Shown here one piece after another: positions 8,008 through 16,804 of a stretch of DNA of 64,000 nt. The position numbers and the translations under genes were made by a program. The notes below the pieces were generated by a model. That model did no database searches and had not been told where the DNA came from. It saw only the letters and a list, made by a program, of their open reading frames with translations. Position 1 is the stretch's first letter; each line of letters starts with the position of its first letter. The stretch lies in the NCBI RefSeq assembly GCF_003710865.1, contig NZ_RHHO01000002.1, forward strand, positions 124,001 through 188,000, in the 5' to 3' direction. The stretch comes from Brevibacillus borstelensis (GTDB lineage Bacteria; Bacillota; Bacilli; Brevibacillales; Brevibacillaceae).

Positions 8008-9717
8008 ATGCAGATTGAATTGATCGAATTTTTAGACTTGATTCCGTACGGGATTGTTTTGGTTGATCGGGATGGAATGATTACCTTTGTCAACACGGCC
8101 GGTTCACAGCTTTTGGGACTGAAGAGAGAAGAGATTGTGGAGCGGCCGATCAGCAGTATTGCCCCCGGCTCTGATATGCTGCAGGTCATGAGCCAGGGAC
8201 GACCCAGTTTACGCAGAGAGATTCGCTATGGCGAAAAGCTTTTTCTCGTTGACCGCCTCCCTTTCTCTGTTGCAGGAGAAGTGGTAGGTGGCATTTCCAT
8301 TTTTCAGCCTCTGGGCCATATGGCAGACAGCCTCGGAAGGTGGACCGAACAAGAACGCGAGCTGCATCAGTTCAAAGAGCTGGTCGAGCAGCTATATGAC
8401 GGAATTGTCATGTGTGACAAAAGCGGGATCATTACGATGATCAATCAAAGCTACTGCGATTTTTTAGGCACGACGATTGAGGAGGCGATCGGACGCCATG
8501 TTACGGAAGTGATTGAAAATACGAGAATGCATCTCGTCATCAAGAGCGGCAAACCCGAGATAGACCAGCTAATGCGGATCGGTGACAGGGAGATCATCGT
8601 AAGCCGTATGCCGCTGAAGGAAGGGGAGGAGACGGTAGGCGCATTGGGCAAGGTCGTATTCAGCGATTTGCGCGAGCTGCGCAGTATCGTGGAACGCTAC
8701 AACATCATGGAGCGAAAGCTGGACTTTTACCGTCAGGAGCTAAAGCGGATGATGGGAGCGAAATACTCGTTCGCCCATATTTTTGCCGAGCACCCCCTCA
8801 TGAAAGAAGCCGTCCATCTGGCCAAACGGATCGCGCAAACGAAATCCTCGGTATTGATCCTCGGTGAGAGCGGGACCGGTAAGGAGCTGTTTGCTCATGC
8901 AATCCATGAAGAGAGCAGCAGGGCGGATGGAGCGTTCGTCCGGGTAAACTGTGCCGCCATCCCAAAGGATCTGATGGAAGCAGAGCTGTTCGGGTACGAA
9001 GACGGAGCGTTTACCGGAGCGAAAAAAGGAGGAAAGCCCGGCAAGATTGAGCTGGCAAACAACGGGACGCTGTTTCTCGATGAGATCGGGGACATGCCTT
9101 TGGATATGCAGGCGAAGCTGCTTCGCGTCCTGCAAGAAAAGGAAGTGGAGCGGATCGGAGCGACCAGACCGGTCAGCGTGGATATTCGCGTCATCGCGGC
9201 CACCCATCGTCCTTTGGAGAAATTGATTCGGGAAGGCAGCTTTCGCGAGGATTTGTATTATCGACTGAATGTCTTCACGATTAACCTGCCGCCTCTCCGG
9301 GTGCTCGGACTCTCCATCATTGCGCTGGCCCATGAGCTGATCAAAAAGCTGAACAACGAGCTGTATACCGATGTAACAGGCATCAGCCGGCAGGTACAGG
9401 AGATTTTTTTGGCGCATCGTTGGCCGGGCAACATGCGGGAAATGAACAATGTGCTGGAGAGGGCCGTACAGTTGGCGGAACAGGGGGAGCTGGAGGTGGA
9501 GCATCTGCCGCCTTATTTGCTGGACAGACAGGTGACTGTTGACAGTGAAAATGCTTCGTTTGACCTCGAGGCGGAGGTGGCCAAGACGGAAAGACGCGTG
9601 CTCGAAGCTGCACTGGCTCACTGCGGCGGAAACAAAGTCCAGGCAGCCCAACTGCTAGGCATACATAGGGCAAGCTTGTACCGGAAGCTGGAAAAGCACC
9701 GGATACCCAACGAATGA
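8008..9717 (+). CDS. Sigma-54-dependent activator with two PAS domains
   Basis: The 569-residue protein has two PAS sensory domains (about 5-90 and 125-225). A linker leads to an AAA+ domain with Walker A GESGTGKE (about 286) and the GAFTGA loop (about 332) that contacts sigma-54, plus LFLDEIGDMP as Walker B. A C-terminal Fis-type helix-turn-helix (NKVQAAQLLGIHRASLYRKL) binds DNA. AAAGGAGG precedes ATG 8008. The gene ends just before a repeat cluster and a -24/-12 promoter driving a dehydrogenase/importer operon, so it is the likely activator of that operon. The PAS ligand cannot be told; architecture resembles RocR/AcoR-like and PrdR-type regulators. Confidence 0.93.
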   Translation: MQIELIEFLDLIPYGIVLVDRDGMITFVNTAGSQLLGLKREEIVERPISSIAPGSDMLQVMSQGRPSLRREIRYGEKLFLVDRLPFSVAGEVVGGISIFQPLGHMADSLGRWTEQERELHQFKELVEQLYDGIVMCDKSGIITMINQSYCDFLGTTIEEAIGRHVTEVIENTRMHLVIKSGKPEIDQLMRIGDREIIVSRMPLKEGEETVGALGKVVFSDLRELRSIVERYNIMERKLDFYRQELKRMMGAKYSFAHIFAEHPLMKEAVHLAKRIAQTKSSVLILGESGTGKELFAHAIHEESSRADGAFVRVNCAAIPKDLMEAELFGYEDGAFTGAKKGGKPGKIELANNGTLFLDEIGDMPLDMQAKLLRVLQEKEVERIGATRPVSVDIRVIAATHRPLEKLIREGSFREDLYYRLNVFTINLPPLRVLGLSIIALAHELIKKLNNELYTDVTGISRQVQEIFLAHRWPGNMREMNNVLERAVQLAEQGELEVEHLPPYLLDRQVTVDSENASFDLEAEVAKTERRVLEAALAHCGGNKVQAAQLLGIHRASLYRKLEKHRIPNE

Positions 9718-9718
9718 T

Positions 9719-9780
9719 CGTCGCAAAAACGCAACATGTCGCAAAGTTGAATCAAGAATGTGTCGCAAAAATGAAACATT
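9719..9780. promoter_or_regulatory. Putative upstream activating sequences for the sigma-54 activator
   Basis: TCGCAAA occurs three times in direct orientation (9721, 9739, 9763); two copies extend to TGTCGCAAA. The middle copy overlaps a near palindrome GCAACATGTCGC. The cluster begins immediately after the activator stop codon and ends about 40 bases before the -24 box, the usual zone for enhancer sites. Confidence 0.55.
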
Positions 9781-9818
9781 CAGATTCAAGAAAGCGATCA
9801 ATTCTGCTCCTTTCCACT

Positions 9819-9834
9819 TGGCACAAAGGTTGCA
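9819..9834 (+). promoter_or_regulatory. Sigma-54 (-24/-12) promoter
   Basis: TGGCAC (9819-9824), five bases, then TTGCA (9830-9834) matches the sigma-54 consensus TGGCAC-N5-TTGCW exactly. Transcription would start near 9846, about 33 bases before the dehydrogenase ATG. This is a strong sequence-level call because consensus and spacing are both perfect and the preceding gene encodes a sigma-54 activator. Confidence 0.88.
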
Positions 9835-9878
9835 AATATTCTGAATTACAAACGGTTACAAGTGTGGAAGGAGGACCT

Positions 9879-10670
9879 ATGCAAACAAATCTGAAACTCG
9901 ACAAAGTCGCTTTGATTACAGGGGGGGCAAGCGGGATCGGGCTGTCGATCGCAGAAAAAATGTATGCCGCGGGGTGTCAGATCGCCATCGCTGACATCGA
10001 CGAAAAGAAGGCGCGGTCTGCTGTTGACTCCATGGAAGCGAGGGACAGCCAAAAGAAAATCGCCATTCAGGCGGATTTGTCCAACTTCGCTTCGATCCGC
10101 GAGATGGTTGCTGTTTGCCAAAAAGAGCTTGGCGCTGTCGACATCCTCGTGAACAATGCCGGCTTCCAGCATGTTTCTCCGATTGAGACGTATGATCCTG
10201 CGACGTTTCAAAAAATGATTGAGGTCATGCTGGTAGGACCATTCGTGGCGACACAAGCCGTTTTTGCCCAGATGAAACAGCGGGGCTGGGGCAGAATCAT
10301 CAACATTTCCTCGATCAATGGCAAAATCGGTGCTCCGTTTAAAGCCGGTTATTGTTCTGCAAAACACGGGATTATCGGACTGACGAGAGTGACGGCGATG
10401 GAAGCGGCAGACTCAGGTGTGACCTGTAACGCCATTTGCCCCGGGTATGTGGATACGCCGCTCGTCCGCAATCAATTGGCTGATCTTGCAAAAAGCTACC
10501 AGGTACCAGAAGAAGAAGTGCTCGAAGAGGTGATTCTCAGAAACGTGCCCCAGCACCGCTTGCTGGAGGCGGGGGAAATTGGCGAATTTGCGGTATTTCT
10601 CGCATCTGACCAAGCTGCGGCAATCACCGGTCAGGCCATCAATATCTCGGGCGGATATGTCATGCACTAA
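9879..10670 (+). CDS. 3-hydroxybutyrate dehydrogenase-type SDR oxidoreductase
   Basis: The 263-residue protein is a classical short-chain dehydrogenase: TGGASGIG cofactor motif, VNNAG, active-site INISSINGK, and YCSAK (Tyr and Lys catalytic pair). The IGAPFKAGYCSAKHG region and C-terminal GQAINISGGYVMH are typical of D-3-hydroxybutyrate dehydrogenases converting 3-hydroxybutyrate to acetoacetate with NAD. The open frame extends to 9714, but ATG 9879 follows GGAAGGAGG and sits downstream of the sigma-54 promoter. Only 30 bases separate it from the importer lipoprotein gene, implying one operon. The substrate remains a family-based inference. Confidence 0.85.
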   Translation: MQTNLKLDKVALITGGASGIGLSIAEKMYAAGCQIAIADIDEKKARSAVDSMEARDSQKKIAIQADLSNFASIREMVAVCQKELGAVDILVNNAGFQHVSPIETYDPATFQKMIEVMLVGPFVATQAVFAQMKQRGWGRIINISSINGKIGAPFKAGYCSAKHGIIGLTRVTAMEAADSGVTCNAICPGYVDTPLVRNQLADLAKSYQVPEEEVLEEVILRNVPQHRLLEAGEIGEFAVFLASDQAAAITGQAINISGGYVMH

Positions 10671-10700
10671 TAATTTTGGGTAAGAGGGGGACTGGCAGCA

Positions 10701-11918
10701 GTGAAAAAGGCAAGATGGTGGTTTACGTTGGCGATGGTACTTGCCGTGGGGGCAGCGGGATGCGGACCGAAGCTGGACCAATCTTCAGGCGGTCAATCCG
10801 GCGGGCAGACGCAGGCGGGAGCAGCACCCGGCAGCCAGAGCTCCGGGGGAGAGTTCAACGTCGGATTGGCGATTTCGCTCAGCGGCGGAACGGCCAAGTT
10901 CGGGGAAGCGGTCAAGCGGGCTGCCCAAATGGCGGTCGACGAGTTTAACGAAGCGGGCGGAGCTGATGGCAAGAAAGCGAAGCTGATCGTGTACGATGAC
11001 GAGGCCAAACCCGAGAAATCGGTTGAGATCGTTCAGAGATTGATACAGCAGGACAAAGTGGTCGGCTTTGTCGGGCCTGCCAACTCCGGAAATGCAAAAG
11101 CCCACATCAAGTTTGCTCAGGAAGCCGGGGTGCCGGAGATCATCCCGGTCGCGACGGGAACGACCATTACCCAGACCTATGAAAAGGAGGACAAGAACTA
11201 CATCTTTCGGGTAGCGCCCTATGACAAGGGGCAGGTAGAAACCATCCTGAAGTGGGTCGTGGAAGAGAAAAAATTGACCAAGATCGGTCTGCTGCATGAT
11301 ACGACCGGTTACGGGCAGGGCGGCAAGACGGACGTGGAAGGCGTGCTGAAAGACAAATACAACATGACTTTGACCGCAACCGAGTCGTTCCAGGTAAACG
11401 ATACGAACATGGAGGCGCAGTTGAGCAAAATGCGCGATGCACAGGTTGAAGTCGTGATCTTTTACGGTCTTGCCCCGGAGGCGGCTCAATATTTGAAATC
11501 CCGGCAAAAGCTGAACTACTATCCGCTGACGGTCGCGTCCTGGGCGATGGGGGACCCGACAGTGAAAGAGCTGGTGGGAGATCTGGTCAACAAGGACGTT
11601 TACATGGTTCAGTCCTTTACGATCGATCAAAGCGCTGAATCAAAAGCATTTCACGACAAGGTGGTAGCCAAATACGGCGAAGACATCTTCCCGATCGCAT
11701 CGGCTCAAGGGTACGATTGCATGCAGCTGATCCTGCAGGCCGTCAAGAAAGCGGGAACAGACCCGAAGGCGATACGGGACGCTATCGAAAATATGACCGG
11801 CTTTACCGGCATCACGGCGATTGGGGAACAGCCGTTTACAAAAGAGAATCACGAAGCGTTGACCAGCTCCAATATGTTTTTGGCGACCTATAGGGACGGC
11901 GTAATCGTCAAGCCTTAG
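10701..11918 (+). CDS. Branched-chain-type ABC transporter substrate-binding lipoprotein
   Basis: The 405-residue protein has a lipoprotein signal with lipobox GAAGC (Cys21) and a Gly/Gln/Ser-rich tether. A type I periplasmic-binding (LivJ-like) domain begins at FNVGLAISLSGGTAKFGE. GTG 10701 follows AGAGGGGG. Downstream genes give the two permeases and two ATPases of the HAAT family. The ligand may be an amino acid, a short carboxylate or an amide; co-transcription with a hydroxybutyrate-type dehydrogenase behind a sigma-54 promoter argues for a carbon or nitrogen source catabolised through that enzyme rather than a housekeeping amino acid. Confidence 0.9.
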   Translation: MKKARWWFTLAMVLAVGAAGCGPKLDQSSGGQSGGQTQAGAAPGSQSSGGEFNVGLAISLSGGTAKFGEAVKRAAQMAVDEFNEAGGADGKKAKLIVYDDEAKPEKSVEIVQRLIQQDKVVGFVGPANSGNAKAHIKFAQEAGVPEIIPVATGTTITQTYEKEDKNYIFRVAPYDKGQVETILKWVVEEKKLTKIGLLHDTTGYGQGGKTDVEGVLKDKYNMTLTATESFQVNDTNMEAQLSKMRDAQVEVVIFYGLAPEAAQYLKSRQKLNYYPLTVASWAMGDPTVKELVGDLVNKDVYMVQSFTIDQSAESKAFHDKVVAKYGEDIFPIASAQGYDCMQLILQAVKKAGTDPKAIRDAIENMTGFTGITAIGEQPFTKENHEALTSSNMFLATYRDGVIVKP

Positions 11919-11978
11919 CGCTTCGAAGTTCTCTTGACGACTTCGTGGCACGGAAGATCTGGAGAGGAGGTAGTGTTA

Positions 11979-12863
11979 TTGCTGCAAGCCATCGTGAGCG
12001 GATTGATTCTGGGGAGCATTTACGCGATTATTGCCCAAGGCTATTACATTACGTTTGTGACCAACCGGACGATGAACTTCGGCCAGGGAGACTTTCTGAT
12101 GCTGGGCGCTTTGGTGGGATTGACAACATTGGGTACGGTGACTTCTGCAGGAATGAACCTGTTTGTATCAGTTCTCGTCACGATGGTGGTCGTGGCAGCG
12201 GCTATGGCCATGCTTGGCTGGGGGCTGGAGAGGGGAGCGATTCGGCCCCTCGGCCACGTTTTGTCCGTGGGCTGGATTCTCAGTACGGTTGCCGTTTCCT
12301 TGATGATTCGCAATATTGCGATGCTGATCTGGGGGAGAAATGTGATCCCGTTTCCGTCCCCTTTTGGAGATGAGGTCTACCGATTTGGTTCCGTGGGCAT
12401 CACCAAGCACGAGATCTTTGTCGCGATCTGTGCCATCGTCATCATGGCCTGCCTGTTTTTCTTCCTGAACCGATCGCTGCTCGGAAAGGCTCTCGCTGCT
12501 GTCGCTTTCAACCCGGATGCTGCGTCGCTGATGGGCATTAACCCAAGGCGGATGGCGGTACTCGCCTTTGCTCTCTCGTCAATGTTGGCCGGCGTCGGCG
12601 GCATCCTGGTCGGACCGATCACCAATACCGCGTTTTTCATGGGAGCAACACTCGGTTTAAAGGCTTTTGCTGCTGCCATTATCGGGGGATTGACCAATCC
12701 GCTCGGAATTTTGATCGGCGGACTGCTGCTCGGGGTCATCGAGCAGGTATTCTCTCTCTACAGTTCTGCCTACAAGGATGCCAGCGCGTTTTTGCTGATC
12801 CTGATCGTCCTTATTTTTATGCCCCAAGGATTGCTCGGAAAGAAAGTAAAGGAGAAGTTTTGA
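11979..12863 (+). CDS. Branched-chain-type ABC permease, LivH-like
   Basis: The 294-residue multi-pass protein begins MLQAIVSGLILGSIYAI, typical for LivH. It carries the conserved cytoplasmic loop (ALAAVAFNPDAASLMGI) that docks the ATPases. The frame opens at TTG 11934, but GGAGAGGAGG lies eight bases before TTG 11979, which also gives the family-standard N-terminus. The following gene starts one base after its stop. It forms the transport channel with the LivM-like half of the next protein. Confidence 0.9.
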   Translation: MLQAIVSGLILGSIYAIIAQGYYITFVTNRTMNFGQGDFLMLGALVGLTTLGTVTSAGMNLFVSVLVTMVVVAAAMAMLGWGLERGAIRPLGHVLSVGWILSTVAVSLMIRNIAMLIWGRNVIPFPSPFGDEVYRFGSVGITKHEIFVAICAIVIMACLFFFLNRSLLGKALAAVAFNPDAASLMGINPRRMAVLAFALSSMLAGVGGILVGPITNTAFFMGATLGLKAFAAAIIGGLTNPLGILIGGLLLGVIEQVFSLYSSAYKDASAFLLILIVLIFMPQGLLGKKVKEKF

Positions 12864-12864
12864 T

Positions 12865-14634
12865 ATGAAAAAGTGGCTCCTTTATCTCTTGATAGCGCTT
12901 GCCTTGTACTTCTTTCCCTGGCTGTTTCCCAGCTCGTATTACGTGCATATGGCCCAAGGCTTCCTCTACACCTATATTGTCGTAGCCGGACTCAATCTGC
13001 TTGTCGGCTTGTCTGGCCAGCTTTCATTGGGGCATGCCGGATTTTATGCCATAGGCGCCTATGTCACCGGCCTTTGCACTGTAGCCGGGGTGCCGTTTCT
13101 TCTCAGCTTGCTGCTAGGGGTCCTGATTTGTGCCGGAGCGGGCGGACTCGTGGCAATGCTGTCGCTCCGGGCCAAAGGGCCGTATCTTGCAATGGTGACG
13201 ATCGCCTTTGGTTTGCTCGTGGAGATTGTAGCCAATCGCTGGGTAGAAGTGACGGGTGGACCGGCAGGCTTGTATTTGCCGGAAGCAAAGCTGTTTGGAC
13301 TTGGTCTTGGAACGGTGTCTTACTACTGGTTCATTGCTGTCATAGCGCTTGTCGTCACCGTTTTGATCGACAATCTCTTTACCTCTCGATATGGCAGAAC
13401 ATTCCGGGCGATGGGGAACAGTGAAGTAGCTGCGGCCACAGCAGGCGTACACGTCCGCAACTGGAAGGTGCTGGCGTTTGCAATCAGCGCCTGCACGGCC
13501 GGTCTCGGAGGAGCGCTGTTTGCGTTTCAAAATGCGTATTTCAACAGCGATACCTTCACCTTCGACAAATCGATTCTGTTTCTTGTCGGCGTCATTGTCG
13601 GCGGTGCCGGTACGAGACTGGGACCGCTGGTCGGGACGATTGTCATTTTCCTCCTGCCGCAATGGGTGCAAAGCTTGTACAATTACCACCTGCTGATATT
13701 CGGCGGAATTCTGCTGCTTAGTCTGATCGCCCTGCCTGAGGGGATCGTCGGGGGGATCCAGCGCATCTTCAAACAAAGGAACCAATATTCCGGCACACCT
13801 TCGCTACCTGCTCCTGATTCGGATGGGCCGAGCCAGATGGGCAGCCGGGACGGAGCCGATTTAAACGTACAGGCAGCGGTCATGGAGTTTGACGGATTTC
13901 GGGCGGTGGATGCCATCGATCTGCAGATAAAAGGCTCGGAGGTAAGAGGGCTGATCGGGCCGAACGGGTCGGGCAAAAGTACGACTGTCAACATGCTCTC
14001 CGGCGTCTATGTCCCAACCAAAGGGAAGCTGTCGTGGAAGGGTGTGGACGTAACCAGCTTTCCGCCTCATCGGATGGCTGCCGCCGGGATTACCCGAACG
14101 TTTCAAAATCTGCAGCTTTTCCACGAATTGACCGTACTGGAAAACGTGATGCTCGGCTTCCATCTCCACTACCGGAAGGGCTTTGCCGCCAATATCCTGC
14201 ATACGCCCGGCTTTTTGAGAGAAGAAAGCCATTTCCGGGCGGAAGCGATGCGTCTGCTTCAATTTGTCGGCCTGGCCGAAAAAGCGGGCGAGCAGGCGGC
14301 AGCGCTCTCCTACGGTCAGCAGCGCTTGGTCGAAATCGCCCGTGCACTCGCCACCAAGCCCGATCTTTTGATCCTCGATGAACCTGCGGCAGGAGCCAGT
14401 CTGTATGAGGTGGACAATATCGTTCGGGTCATCCGCAAAGTGAAGGACTCGGGGATTGCCATTTTGCTGGTGGAGCACCATATGGAAATCGTCATGAACG
14501 TCTGCGATACGATCACCGTGCTGGACTTTGGGAAAAAGATTGCAGAGGGCGATCCCGCTTTCATCAAGAACCATCCACAAGTCATCGAAGCCTATCTGGG
14601 CGGGGAGGAGGTGACGAAGCTTGTTGTCGGTTAA
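12865..14634 (+). CDS. LivM permease fused to LivG ATPase
   Basis: The 589-residue protein joins two subunits usually encoded separately. Residues about 1-305 are a LivM-like permease (NLLVGLSGQLSLGHAGFYAI). A 30-residue linker rich in Ser, Pro and Asp follows. Residues about 330-585 are a LivG-like ATPase with Walker A GPNGSGKST, signature LSYGQQRLVEIARAL and Walker B LLILDEPAAG. The frame is continuous with no ribosome site at the junction, so this looks like true fusion rather than an assembly error. It sits one base after the LivH gene and overlaps the LivF gene by 14 bases. Confidence 0.92.
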   Translation: MKKWLLYLLIALALYFFPWLFPSSYYVHMAQGFLYTYIVVAGLNLLVGLSGQLSLGHAGFYAIGAYVTGLCTVAGVPFLLSLLLGVLICAGAGGLVAMLSLRAKGPYLAMVTIAFGLLVEIVANRWVEVTGGPAGLYLPEAKLFGLGLGTVSYYWFIAVIALVVTVLIDNLFTSRYGRTFRAMGNSEVAAATAGVHVRNWKVLAFAISACTAGLGGALFAFQNAYFNSDTFTFDKSILFLVGVIVGGAGTRLGPLVGTIVIFLLPQWVQSLYNYHLLIFGGILLLSLIALPEGIVGGIQRIFKQRNQYSGTPSLPAPDSDGPSQMGSRDGADLNVQAAVMEFDGFRAVDAIDLQIKGSEVRGLIGPNGSGKSTTVNMLSGVYVPTKGKLSWKGVDVTSFPPHRMAAAGITRTFQNLQLFHELTVLENVMLGFHLHYRKGFAANILHTPGFLREESHFRAEAMRLLQFVGLAEKAGEQAAALSYGQQRLVEIARALATKPDLLILDEPAAGASLYEVDNIVRVIRKVKDSGIAILLVEHHMEIVMNVCDTITVLDFGKKIAEGDPAFIKNHPQVIEAYLGGEEVTKLVVG

Positions 14635-15331
14635 TAACGTTCGGGTTCATTACGGGATGGCCGAAGCACTGCGTGGGGTCAATCTCCAGGTCGCGAAAGG
14701 GGAGGTCGTCGCTCTGATCGGGCGCAACGGCGCGGGCAAGACAACGCTGTTAAAAGCGATTACGGGACTGGTAAAACTGCGAGAAGGGGAGATTCATTTC
14801 CAAGGAAAGCGGATATCCGGCATGCCTGCTCATGAGATCATGCGTCTCGGCATCGGCCATGTACCGCAGGGGAGGCAAGTATTCGGAGACCAGACGGTGG
14901 AGGATAATCTCATTCTGGGGGCGTACACAAAGATCAAACAGCAGCCACGTCAGGTTCGCGAGTGGCTGGAGCGGGAATACACCCGTTTTCCAAGACTGAA
15001 GGAACGCGCGAAGCAAATGGCCGGGACCTTGTCCGGGGGAGAGCAGCAAATGCTGGCGCTGTCCCGTGCGCTGATGTCGGATCCCGAGCTGCTCGTCCTG
15101 GATGAACCGTCAATGGGGCTGTCGCCCTTATACGTGAAGCTCATTTTGGATACGGTGACACAGCTTCGCAGCGAAGGCAAAACGATCCTTTTGGTAGAAC
15201 AGCTGGCTGCCGCTGCCTTGGCCATTTCAGACCGGGCCTATGTCCTCTCCTCCGGCCAGGTGGAAATGAGCGGAGCTGCCGACGAGCTTTTGCATGACGA
15301 AAAAGTCGTACGCACCTATCTCGGCGCATAA
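14621..15331 (+). CDS. Branched-chain-type ABC ATPase, LivF-like
   Basis: The 236-residue ABC ATPase has Walker A GRNGAGKTT, signature LSGGEQQML, Walker B LLVLDEPSMGL and the LivF-type segment LGIGHVPQGRQVFGDQTVE. Start is TTG 14621 or the adjacent TTG 14624; GGAGGAGG lies just upstream inside the preceding gene. It ends the predicted sigma-54 operon and is followed by a terminator. Confidence 0.9.
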   Translation: MLSVNNVRVHYGMAEALRGVNLQVAKGEVVALIGRNGAGKTTLLKAITGLVKLREGEIHFQGKRISGMPAHEIMRLGIGHVPQGRQVFGDQTVEDNLILGAYTKIKQQPRQVREWLEREYTRFPRLKERAKQMAGTLSGGEQQMLALSRALMSDPELLVLDEPSMGLSPLYVKLILDTVTQLRSEGKTILLVEQLAAAALAISDRAYVLSSGQVEMSGAADELLHDEKVVRTYLGA

Positions 15332-15344
15332 TGTAAGAAAAGCA

Positions 15345-15378
15345 GCAAAAGGCGGATTGTGTAAATGCCGCTTTTTGC
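15345..15378 (+). terminator. Terminator closing the dehydrogenase/importer operon
   Basis: GCAAAAGGCGG (15345-15355) pairs with CCGCTTTTTGC (15368-15378) with one G-T pair. A second GC-rich imperfect hairpin follows at about 15387-15422 and ends in a T-rich stretch. Together they should stop transcription from the sigma-54 promoter. Confidence 0.65.
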
Positions 15379-15441
15379 AGGGCAAACCGCCCGGCCGTAG
15401 CTCCTGCTATTGCCGGGTGGGTTATTTTCAGGGAGTGATCT

Positions 15442-15471
15442 TTGCTGAACCCCCTTCCAATTGGTTACAAT
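15442..15471 (+). promoter_or_regulatory. SigA-type promoter for the ymfF-ymfH-ymfI genes
   Basis: TTGCTG (15442-15447) and TACAAT (15466-15471) are 18 bases apart. The predicted start lies about 30 bases before the ymfF ATG. Confidence 0.55.
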
Positions 15472-15507
15472 AGAGGGGAGTAAGTCGACGGAGAAGGGAG
15501 TTTGGCC

Positions 15508-16803
15508 ATGAGCGAAAGCGTAAAGGAAATTTCATTTCATACCACCGCTTTGAACGGTATAAACGTACATATCATGCCTACAGCCAAATTTAAGACAACG
15601 ACAATCGTGACCATGATCGAACAAGAGCTTTCAGAGGAAACCGTCACGAAGACGGCTCTGCTGGCGATGGTGATGAAGCGGGCAACAGCCCGATTTCCGG
15701 AGACCAAGCAGCTTCGTGAGCATCTGGATTTTCTTTACGGAGCGATCTTTGATGTGGACGTTGTGAAAAAAGGCGAGCGGCAAATCCTCCAGATCTACAT
15801 GGAGGTCCTAAACGAGAAGTACCTGTCCCAGGAAAACGCTCTTTTGGAAAGCGCGATCCGCTTTGTGGGCGACGTGCTGAGCCGTCCCTATCTGGAAGGG
15901 AATGCATTCGCGGAAAAATACGTTGCACAGGAAAAAGAGACGCTGCGCAAGCGGATCGAAAGCCTGATCGACGACAAGATGAAATACGCCAACCAGCGCG
16001 TGACGGAAGAGATGTGCCAAGGCGAGCCGTTTGCTCTCCTGGCCCAAGGGCGGACGAAGGATCTTGCCGGCATCAGCGGCGAAAGCTTGTACGCCCATTT
16101 TCAAGAGCTGATGAGCCACAGTCCGATCGACATTTTTGTAGTCGGAGACGTGGAGCAAAAAGAGGTTGAGGCGGCAATCGGCAAATTCGTTCAGCTTGAC
16201 CGCAAGGATGTCAAGCAAATCGGGCCGACCAAAGCAAAAAAACAGGTTGCCGAAGAGCGTGTCGTGATCGACAGGCTGGAAGTAAATCAGGCCAAGCTGA
16301 ACATTGGCTGCCGTACCCAGATCAGCTATGCGGATGAAGACTACCCGGCGCTGCTTGTGTACAACGGCGTATTGGGCGGCTTCCCGCACTCCAAGCTGTT
16401 TGTCAATGTGCGCGAAAAGGCGAGCCTCGCTTATTACGCGGTCTCCAGACTGGAGAGCCACAAGGGTATCATGATGATGATGTCCGGGATCGATGTGAAA
16501 AACTTCGACCGGGCTGTCACGATTATCAAGGAACAACTGGAGAGCATGAAGCAGGGAAATGTCGGTCAGGAGGAGCTTGAGCAGACGAAGGCGACACTCT
16601 CCAACCAATTTCGCGAGCTTCTGGACAGTGCCCGGATGATGATCGACTTTGCCTATAACGGCGTGATTAGCGGACGCAAGCGGCATCTGGAGGAGTTGCT
16701 CGCCCAGATCAACGGGATCACCGTCGAGGATTTGAAGCGGGTAGCGGCACAGGTGGCCATTGACACGATATACTTGCTGCGGGACAAGAAGGGAGATGCC
16801 TGA
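15508..16803 (+). CDS. ymfF: M16-family peptidase-like protein YmfF (no zinc motif)
   Basis: The 431-residue protein has the two-lobed M16 fold, with a C-terminal lobe including VREKASLAYYAVSRLES. The N-terminal lobe lacks the inverted zinc motif HxxEH: the corresponding region reads REHLDFLYGAIFD. It is therefore expected to be the non-catalytic partner of YmfH, whose gene starts one base after its stop. ATG 15508 is chosen because GAGAAGGGAG lies seven bases upstream; TTG 15502 is too close. The partner relation is inferred from the general pairing of active and inactive M16 subunits. Confidence 0.88.
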   Translation: MSESVKEISFHTTALNGINVHIMPTAKFKTTTIVTMIEQELSEETVTKTALLAMVMKRATARFPETKQLREHLDFLYGAIFDVDVVKKGERQILQIYMEVLNEKYLSQENALLESAIRFVGDVLSRPYLEGNAFAEKYVAQEKETLRKRIESLIDDKMKYANQRVTEEMCQGEPFALLAQGRTKDLAGISGESLYAHFQELMSHSPIDIFVVGDVEQKEVEAAIGKFVQLDRKDVKQIGPTKAKKQVAEERVVIDRLEVNQAKLNIGCRTQISYADEDYPALLVYNGVLGGFPHSKLFVNVREKASLAYYAVSRLESHKGIMMMMSGIDVKNFDRAVTIIKEQLESMKQGNVGQEELEQTKATLSNQFRELLDSARMMIDFAYNGVISGRKRHLEELLAQINGITVEDLKRVAAQVAIDTIYLLRDKKGDA

Positions 16804-16804
16804 T

